From NCBI GenBank assembly GCA_020433785.1, contig JAGRCC010000561.1:1-11437 (forward strand): a stretch of 11,437 nt of DNA, in the 5' to 3' direction. The notes beneath the pieces were generated by a model, which was not told where the DNA came from, did not search any database, and worked only from the letters and a program-made list of their open reading frames with translations. Origin of the DNA: Anaerolineae bacterium (GTDB taxonomy: Bacteria > Chloroflexota > Anaerolineae > 4572-78 > J111). Both the position numbers and the translations under genes were made by a program. Numbering within the stretch: position 1 is the first letter of the stretch; every line of letters begins with the position of its first letter. Below are positions 6,102 to 11,437 of this stretch, in pieces.

Positions 6102-7766
6102 TCATTCTGACTCATTCGCGGTTGTCGTTGACCGGTATAAATAAATCAGGCCATCGGCGCGGGGTGTCCAGGTCAGGGTTGGACTGACTCCATAAAAGTG
6201 ATATGGCCGCCACAGCCATAGCCAGGGCGCGTCCTCATAGGCTACAGCTTGGGCCTCTTGCAGCAGTCGGTTTCTAGACTCTTCGTTAAATGTGTTGACG
6301 GCTCGCGCCAGTAAATCCTCAAAGGCTTCATTTTGCCAGTTGGTCGGATTAAACAAAAAGCTGTGGGAGAGATTGCTTACATCTTCCAGGCCGTCTTGAT
6401 GAGAATTCAAGCGGAGCAAAAATAGGTCGATCGAGGCGTTATTGAGAAGCTCCCGGACATAAACATCCCAATTGTTGATAGGGATCACTTTGACCTTAAT
6501 CCCAATTTGCTCCAACTGCTGCGCAATCGCCTTAGCAATTTCAGCATCGTTAGGATAAACGCCAACGGGCGTATGTAAGGTGGTGGCAAAGCCCTCCGCG
6601 TAACCGGCTTCTTCCAGTAAACTGCGGGCGCGTTCGGGATCATAAGGCCAGGGCGATAATTCCGGATTACCGGCCGGCCCGCTAACCCAACTGCCGTAAT
6701 GGGTACCATAACCGGCCTGTTGGTCGTCGATCAATTGTTGGACATTAACCGCGTAATTAAGCGCCTGGCGCACCCGTGCATCGGCCAGGGGGCTGTCGGC
6801 CTTGATCCGCATCCCAACAAACAACCGTTGGGTGCTTTCAACTGAGGCCAGCCGGCCGGCTTCGAAGGTTTCCGAATCACTTGGCGGTAGATCCGTTACC
6901 AGCGCCGCTTCGCCGGCGCTCAACGCCGCTATTCGAGCCTGACTACTCGGCACACTCTCGAAGGTGAGCTGCGCTATTGCTGGCGGCCCTTGCCAGTAAT
7001 CGGCAAAGGCGTCCAGAACCACCGGCTCGCCGGGCTGCCATTCCGATACCTGATAGGGGCCTGATCCAATGGGCTTGGTGGCCGCTTGGTTAAGGTCAAT
7101 ATCGGCGTAGTAACCCGGCGGTAAAATTTCTATAAAAGATAAATGGTACGGTAAGTTCGCTACCGGCTGTTTAGTCACCAAGCGAATCGTGCCGTCATCG
7201 ACGATTTCCACGCTTTCCAACCCCACCTCACCGGCGAACGTTTCTAACGAGTTAGGGTGTGATTGTGACCGCTCAATTGAAAAGCGAACCGCTTCGGCGT
7301 TGACGGGTTCACCGTTGTGAAAGCTAACCCCCGGCCGAAGCTTGAATTCCCAAGTAAAGTTATTGACCAGCCGCCAAGACTCAGCCAGATGCGGTTCCAC
7401 AACCAGGTTATCATTGAGTCTAGTTAAACTATCCCAAACATGGGCGGCAATGCCGCGCGTTGAGTCATTCAACGCCATCTGGTACGGATCGAGCGAGGTG
7501 ATCTTGTCGGCGACCAGGATCGTAACGGCATCAGCCGTGCTGCCCGCTGAAGCAGGCGAGGCGGCCACCGCGCTGTCGGTTTGTTCAGACGCGGTTTGGC
7601 TGCCGGCGGCCTCATCTGCCGGCGGATTGGTCGCGGCTTCGACCTGGGCCGTGGTTGAGCCGGCCTGCTGCGGGGCTGGGACCGACGTTTGGCTACAGCC
7701 CCACAACAAGCTAAGGATGGCTAAGATAATTAAATTACTTGAGATTCTGCCTGTCATTCGCTTCAA
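6102..7766 (-). CDS. ABC transporter solute-binding lipoprotein, family 5 (peptide/nickel type)
   Basis: Length 554 residues. A lipoprotein signal (hydrophobic 11-22, LLWGC with Cys24; Trp at -2 is unusual for a lipobox) is followed by a long Ala/Thr/Gln linker (25-80). The mature domain shows SBP_bac_5 landmarks: HVWDSLTRLNDNL (109-121), PHLAESW (125-131), TWEFKLRPGVSFHNGEPVNA (138-157), IGSGPYQV (233-240), RVRQALNYAVNVQQLID (331-347), YDPERARSLLEEAGY (375-389) and APWLWLWRP (513-521). Family knowledge: members capture oligopeptides, nickel, sugars or other solutes and feed an ABC permease; a few act as sensors. No permease or ATPase genes lie in the window. The TTG at 7766 is preferred because AAGG sits 7 nt upstream; an ATG at codon 4 (7757) is the alternative. 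The stop of the BcsB-like gene is only 9 nt upstream and in the same frame. The ligand cannot be told; a sugar or oligosaccharide role would fit the locus but is a guess. Confidence 0.93.
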   Translation of the reverse strand: MKRMTGRISSNLIILAILSLLWGCSQTSVPAPQQAGSTTAQVEAATNPPADEAAGSQTASEQTDSAVAASPASAGSTADAVTILVADKITSLDPYQMALNDSTRGIAAHVWDSLTRLNDNLVVEPHLAESWRLVNNFTWEFKLRPGVSFHNGEPVNAEAVRFSIERSQSHPNSLETFAGEVGLESVEIVDDGTIRLVTKQPVANLPYHLSFIEILPPGYYADIDLNQAATKPIGSGPYQVSEWQPGEPVVLDAFADYWQGPPAIAQLTFESVPSSQARIAALSAGEAALVTDLPPSDSETFEAGRLASVESTQRLFVGMRIKADSPLADARVRQALNYAVNVQQLIDDQQAGYGTHYGSWVSGPAGNPELSPWPYDPERARSLLEEAGYAEGFATTLHTPVGVYPNDAEIAKAIAQQLEQIGIKVKVIPINNWDVYVRELLNNASIDLFLLRLNSHQDGLEDVSNLSHSFLFNPTNWQNEAFEDLLARAVNTFNEESRNRLLQEAQAVAYEDAPWLWLWRPYHFYGVSPTLTWTPRADGLIYLYRSTTTANESE

Positions 7767-7783
7767 TTTAGGACCTTATCTCC
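7767..7783 (-). promoter_or_regulatory. Ribosome binding site spanning the bcsB-like stop codon
   Basis: On the minus strand GGAG (7783-7780) and AAGG (7777-7774) flank and overlap the TAA stop (7778-7776) of the BcsB-like gene; AAGG is 7 nt before the TTG at 7766. Ribosomes finishing the upstream gene would stop almost on this site, so coupling by re-initiation is likely. The spacing favours TTG over the ATG three codons later. Confidence 0.55.
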
Positions 7784-10121
7784 ACCATAGTTGAGCATAA
7801 AGAGCAAGATTTTCATCCAGGGTAGCCGGGTCCAAGTGGGCCTCTTCGTCATCAATCTGAGCCGGTGGGCGCGTATCAATTGAATAAGTGTTAATTTGAT
7901 TGGGTTCGTCCGAGAACGGATCAAGAGACGGCTCTACAACAGCCAGGTTGCCTTTCAGTTGGTCGCCGTTTTCCAGCAAGGCTTGCATCGCCAACGCCAC
8001 GCCGGGATCGGTGGTGCCGGTAATAGCCAGCAGCGTGTAACTGTCATCCCAGGGCGAAGGCATTAGCTCTAACAGCCCGGCATCGCGGTTGGGGTCCGGC
8101 ATGAAGGCGACACTGTCGATAACCATCGGTTCCAAGAGATCACTGTTGGCCTGGAATGGCTGCGGAAGCTGATCGTTGACGTCAGCCAGTAAGCTGTTGA
8201 CCGTTGGCCGGCCCAGCACAATAAAGTGATTCTCAGACTGCATCGCTTTATTGACCTCTGAGGCGTAGGCGACATTGATCATAATATCTTGGTTGGTCAG
8301 CGGACTGCCGAGCTGCACGGCCAGGCGCATGAGTTCATTGATGGCGATAGTGGACGGGTTATCGGCCAGGACCAAAACTGTTTGATCCAGACCGGGGTTT
8401 TGGATGAATGGATACGGGAAAAGACTTAAATCCGGAGTAACATCAAGCGAGCTGTACGATAAGAAGATCTCCGAGTCGCTGCTGACCGTGGTCCAGGCGC
8501 GCTGATCGCCCTTGTCGGCGCACAAATCACCGTTGGGCAGGCTCATTTCCACGGCAATATTAAGGCTGTTACGGCCGGTTTTGAGCAGTCGCCGGGGCAT
8601 TTGTAGGGTTATTTCACCACTGATGGCATTGTCTTGATTGAGCAGCGCGCTGCCAATTGGCACTCCGTTGAGGCGAATATCGGCCACCGATTCGGTGGTG
8701 TCAAGGATGTCGGCGTGAGCCATTTTGAGCACAAAGTACGGCTGCTCTTCCAACTGCCAGCCTCTCGGTAATATGAATTCATAGGAAAAATCTTGTCGGC
8801 CCGCGCCATAGGCGGTTTTGTCGGTGTAACCCAACGAAGCCAAGGTCATGCTGCTGCCGGTAGATTGGGTAGTTGCCTCATCCGGTAAGGGTAATAGATC
8901 GATTACGATCGCCACCGGACCGCGCATTCCCAGGAAATTCACCTGTCGATTGAGGGCCTGGCTGGCTTTTAGGACACCCTTTTCATCCGGACCACTGACC
9001 ACTAAAGCCAGTCGTAACTCATTCCAGGGCGAAATCACTTCTTGGATAATACCATAACCGGGCTTTAGATTTTTCGAGTTAATCGCGACCGGCAGGGTCA
9101 AATCAGACAACAGACTGTTGTTATCGGGCTGGCCAATAATAATGAGGTGATGTTCGTCGCGGATATCGGGCGTCAAATCACCGGCCAGGACCGTGTTGAT
9201 TTCAATCATACCTTCGGAGGCTCGGCCCAGGCCCGCTGCCACTGTGGCGGCTGCGGCCAGGGTTTGGGAGCTGGGTTCGTCAGGCAGCACAATGGTTACC
9301 GGCACCATCGAAAAACCGGTTTCGGAAAACGGGTACGGATAAAGGCCCAAATCGGTGGGATAAGGCCGCTGTTCGTAGGCAAAGCCGACCAGGGACGAGT
9401 CATCGACAATAAAATCGACCAGAGCGCCGCCTTCCTCACAAGTTTCGCTGGTATCCAGATCGACCCGCATCGAGTTCGACCCGGCGGTGAACGTTTCTTG
9501 CGGCAGATTGATGCGGACCACGTTCGAGACGGCGTTACTGGCGGCTAGAGGAAATGTGGTTAGCAGCCGGCCGTTCATAACGACTCGAACCACCGACGGC
9601 TTATCCGGGGTGGGGGGGAAGTGCTGGGTGTGCAGTTCCAGATAGCTGCGGGTGGGTGAGAGTTCGAAATTTTCCGGGACGTTAAGGGTATAATACCGAG
9701 TGGCCTCATCCCGACTGAATTCCCGATCCCCATAGCCTATATCTTGAAAGGTTAGCTGGAGTTGATCGGCCGCCAAAAGTGAGGGTGCTGCTGCCTCTTG
9801 CGAGGCGGTGATCGTCTCGCTTGACTCGATCTGAGTCGCGGCGGTGTTGTCTGTTTCTACTGGTGATGTATCGGCCTCGTCTGATTCTGGGGGCAGCGCA
9901 TCGGGACCGCCTTGATCGGCCGGCAAATTAACCGTGTCGCCTTGCTCATTCTGAGGCGCAACGCTGCTGTCCGGCTCCGTATCGCCCGGCTCTTGAGCAT
10001 AAGCCAGACTCAACGTCCCAAAGAAAATTATGGTGAACAGCAAGATAATATTGGCTGGAAATTTAACTATTTTTTTCAATTTGGCTCTCCCATTGTCAAA
10101 AGCTCGTAATTTTCTGACCAT
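7776..10121 (-). CDS. BcsB-like cellulose synthase partner protein, lacking the C-terminal membrane anchor
   Basis: Length 781 residues, close to BcsB of enterobacteria. A basic N-terminus precedes a hydrophobic segment (about 22-41) ending in AYA-Q: a signal peptide or uncleaved anchor. An acidic Pro/Asp/Glu/Thr linker spans about 43-115. Then come two copies of the BcsB unit. Carbohydrate-binding module 1 (about 121-270) ends DLGLYPYPF and flavodoxin-like module 1 (about 275-410) has HHLIIIGQPDNNSLLSDL and SPWNELRLALVVSGPDEKG. Module 2 (about 425-570) ends DLSLFPYPF and its partner (about 580-735) has NHFIVLGRPTVNSLLADV and SPWDDSYTLLAITG. Family knowledge: BcsB sits outside the membrane beside the BcsA synthase, guides the emerging glucan and is anchored by a C-terminal helix. 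Here the chain stops at LALYAQLWWR, where that helix should start, so docking on a synthase must differ or rely on the N-terminal helix. The ATG is 5 nt after the upstream stop, with GAGG 8 nt before it. No BcsA is in the window. Confidence 0.88.
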   Translation of the reverse strand: MVRKLRAFDNGRAKLKKIVKFPANIILLFTIIFFGTLSLAYAQEPGDTEPDSSVAPQNEQGDTVNLPADQGGPDALPPESDEADTSPVETDNTAATQIESSETITASQEAAAPSLLAADQLQLTFQDIGYGDREFSRDEATRYYTLNVPENFELSPTRSYLELHTQHFPPTPDKPSVVRVVMNGRLLTTFPLAASNAVSNVVRINLPQETFTAGSNSMRVDLDTSETCEEGGALVDFIVDDSSLVGFAYEQRPYPTDLGLYPYPFSETGFSMVPVTIVLPDEPSSQTLAAAATVAAGLGRASEGMIEINTVLAGDLTPDIRDEHHLIIIGQPDNNSLLSDLTLPVAINSKNLKPGYGIIQEVISPWNELRLALVVSGPDEKGVLKASQALNRQVNFLGMRGPVAIVIDLLPLPDEATTQSTGSSMTLASLGYTDKTAYGAGRQDFSYEFILPRGWQLEEQPYFVLKMAHADILDTTESVADIRLNGVPIGSALLNQDNAISGEITLQMPRRLLKTGRNSLNIAVEMSLPNGDLCADKGDQRAWTTVSSDSEIFLSYSSLDVTPDLSLFPYPFIQNPGLDQTVLVLADNPSTIAINELMRLAVQLGSPLTNQDIMINVAYASEVNKAMQSENHFIVLGRPTVNSLLADVNDQLPQPFQANSDLLEPMVIDSVAFMPDPNRDAGLLELMPSPWDDSYTLLAITGTTDPGVALAMQALLENGDQLKGNLAVVEPSLDPFSDEPNQINTYSIDTRPPAQIDDEEAHLDPATLDENLALYAQLWWR

Positions 10122-10133
10122 AACAGTTACCTC
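10122..10133 (-). promoter_or_regulatory. Ribosome binding site of the BcsB-like gene, inside the end of the upstream gene
   Basis: GAGG (10133-10130) directly precedes the TAA stop (10129-10127) of the Asp-box gene and lies 8 nt before ATG 10121-10119. The arrangement supports co-transcription and translational coupling of the two genes. Confidence 0.6.
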
Positions 10134-11437
10134 AATTTCATTTTAAACGTGCCATCAAACGTACCGGCGTATAAATATTGGCCCGACGTATCTACGGCTA
10201 AATCAAAAATATTGCGATGAGTTAGGCCGTTCAGCGGTAAATGCTGCCACTGCTGGCCGGCCTCAGTGATTTTAGCGACGCCAAAAGAAGCGCGGGTATA
10301 GCGGGTTCCGCCGATGTAGAAAGTGTCTTTAGCCACCGGATCGAAGACAATGGCCGACACATTTTTTAAGACCTTGGCCGCCGGATTAAGATCGGCTGCC
10401 AGGCGGCTGTCGAGCGGCTGATCGCTGCCCTGCCGCAATTTTTGCTCGGCTAATGCCCGTAGCGGATTGTTTTGCCACGTTTCGCCGGCGTCGTCCGTAT
10501 AAAATAGCCCCTGATCATTCGTGCCGACAACATACACCCCCTCATCATGCGGTGACACCGCCACGGTTTGGAGCAGATCGGCGTTAGGCGGGGTAATATC
10601 TTGCCAGGAGCCGGCCGCGCCAGCGGCCGTCGAGTGAAAAACATCCCACATAGTGGTCAGCACCACCCGCTCCGGGTTAAGGGGCGATATCTCCAGCCCG
10701 GTAATAAAACTGGTGGACGAAAAGGTTTGCGTCCAGGTCAACCCGCCGTCGATGGTTCGATACAAGATACCCTGCCGGGGCGATGGAATGGCCATCGCGG
10801 CCAACACAATCTGGTCGTTGATGGGATCGATGGCCAGGTGCCGGAACCCATACGGGACACAGGTGTCCGGGTTCAGAGCAAAGCCATCTTCGGCTTGGAA
10901 ACCCAGGGGCTGCCAGGTGCGCCCGCCATCGGTCGATTTATTAACGCCCCCAAATTCATTCTGATTGGAGCCGCTGCCAAACGCGCTGTAGACGACATCT
11001 GAATTCTGGTTGGAAATGGCAAAATCGGTGGTTCCGCCAAAAGCGAGGGCGCCGGTTTGGTTACAACTATTAGAACAGTCGAACTGGCAGATGGTGTAGT
11101 TACTATAGTACGGGCCATTCCATTCAAAGTTGTTAGTCGTGACCGGCCAGCCGTTGCCTAAAATACGCGAAAACGTCTGCCCCTGGTCGGTCGATTTGTA
11201 GGGGCCAAAATCGGCAATGCCCTGATATACAATCGCCGGGTTGTCAGGATCAATTTCTACTGTGTTGACCTGAACATTGCCGACGCCCAGCGTGGCCGGT
11301 TCCCATTCCTCAACACCATCCAGCGGGTTGCCGTCGGGATAGCGCCACCCGCCGCCGCCGCCGGCATATAGACGGCCATCAATCCCTTGGCCGATGGTCA
11401 GGTTGTTATCGAATTTTAGCCAGTAGTAGGGCCGGCC
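10127..11437 (-). CDS. Asp-box (BNR/sortilin-like) beta-propeller protein, 5' end beyond the right edge
   Basis: The frame is open from the right edge to TAA at 10129-10127 (436 residues visible). Continuity upstream of the in-frame GTG at 10807 was checked by translating 11437-10808: no stop occurs and the propeller repeats continue, so the gene is larger than the part after that codon. Asp-boxes (S/T-x-D-x-G-x-T-W/F) are at visible residues 82-89 (STDQGQTF), 168-175 (STDGGRTW), 228-235 (TIDGGLTW) and 314-321 (TDDAGETW), with a degenerate one near 269-279. Between them are strands of the type 'IDPDNPAIVYQG' and 'VAVSPHDEGVYVVGTNDQG'. A Cys cluster (CQFDCSNSC, 117-125) and Cys193 may form disulfides, pointing to an extracytoplasmic protein, although the signal peptide is not visible. 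Family knowledge: Asp-box propellers include sialidases, GH74 xyloglucanases, sortilin-like and photosynthesis-assembly proteins. No catalytic residues could be assigned. It is the first visible gene of the operon. Confidence 0.82.
   Translation of the reverse strand, partial: GRPYYWLKFDNNLTIGQGIDGRLYAGGGGGWRYPDGNPLDGVEEWEPATLGVGNVQVNTVEIDPDNPAIVYQGIADFGPYKSTDQGQTFSRILGNGWPVTTNNFEWNGPYYSNYTICQFDCSNSCNQTGALAFGGTTDFAISNQNSDVVYSAFGSGSNQNEFGGVNKSTDGGRTWQPLGFQAEDGFALNPDTCVPYGFRHLAIDPINDQIVLAAMAIPSPRQGILYRTIDGGLTWTQTFSSTSFITGLEISPLNPERVVLTTMWDVFHSTAAGAAGSWQDITPPNADLLQTVAVSPHDEGVYVVGTNDQGLFYTDDAGETWQNNPLRALAEQKLRQGSDQPLDSRLAADLNPAAKVLKNVSAIVFDPVAKDTFYIGGTRYTRASFGVAKITEAGQQWQHLPLNGLTHRNIFDLAVDTSGQYLYAGTFDGTFKMKLR

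Noticed and set aside
7342..7794. Plus-strand open frame of 150 codons
   Set aside because: Antisense to the solute-binding protein; its Ala/Ser-rich composition mirrors the linker of the real gene on the other strand.
9147..9548. Plus-strand open frame of 133 codons
   Set aside because: Antisense to the well-supported BcsB-like gene; Gly/Arg/His-rich with no family features or good ribosome binding site.
10127..10807. A separate 226-residue protein starting at the GTG at 10807
   Set aside because: The frame stays open upstream to the window edge and carries two more Asp-boxes of the same kind, so this is the C-terminal part of a larger gene.

Overview
The window holds six protein genes plus the start of a seventh. 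All are on the minus strand, so transcription runs right to left. Five closely spaced junctions (5, 9, 23 and 21 nt gaps and one 4-nt ATGA overlap) tie the first six genes into one probable operon. The seventh, an Alg14-like gene, follows after a 243-bp gap.

In transcription order the genes are: (1) the 3' part of a secreted Asp-box (BNR) beta-propeller protein, running off the right edge; (2) a BcsB-like cellulose-synthase partner protein with two carbohydrate-binding/flavodoxin-like module pairs; (3) a family-5 (oligopeptide/nickel type) ABC solute-binding lipoprotein with no permease or ATPase genes beside it; (4) a 1031-residue secreted multidomain protein, apparently DUF11-like x2, CBM9/DOMON-like, galactose-binding-like, then a TolB/PD40 propeller; (5) a membrane-anchored SGNH/AlgJ-type protein; (6) an MBOAT O-acyltransferase of the AlgI/WssH type; (7) after the gap, the first 68 codons of an Alg14-like glycosyltransferase subunit.

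Together these suggest an exopolysaccharide locus. A BcsB-like protein would accompany a processive glycosyltransferase (no BcsA is seen; it may lie outside the window). The MBOAT and SGNH proteins would move acyl, probably acetyl, groups onto the polymer. The Alg14-like protein would belong to a GlcNAc-type or similar transferase. The two secreted propeller proteins and the solute-binding lipoprotein are not standard members of known cellulose or alginate operons and are the most novel part.

The organism is not identified by any marker gene. Moderate GC, large secreted multidomain proteins with Pro/Thr/Ala or acidic linkers, TTG starts, a lipoprotein-type solute-binding protein, no visible outer-membrane genes and small palindromic intergenic repeats would fit a Chloroflexota (Anaerolineae-like) genome. 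This is inference with modest confidence.

The only sizeable non-coding stretch (206-448) holds three palindromic elements, including a 58-bp repeat that can fold as a cloverleaf and a perfect 28-bp palindrome. No rRNA, tRNA, CRISPR array or insertion sequence was seen.
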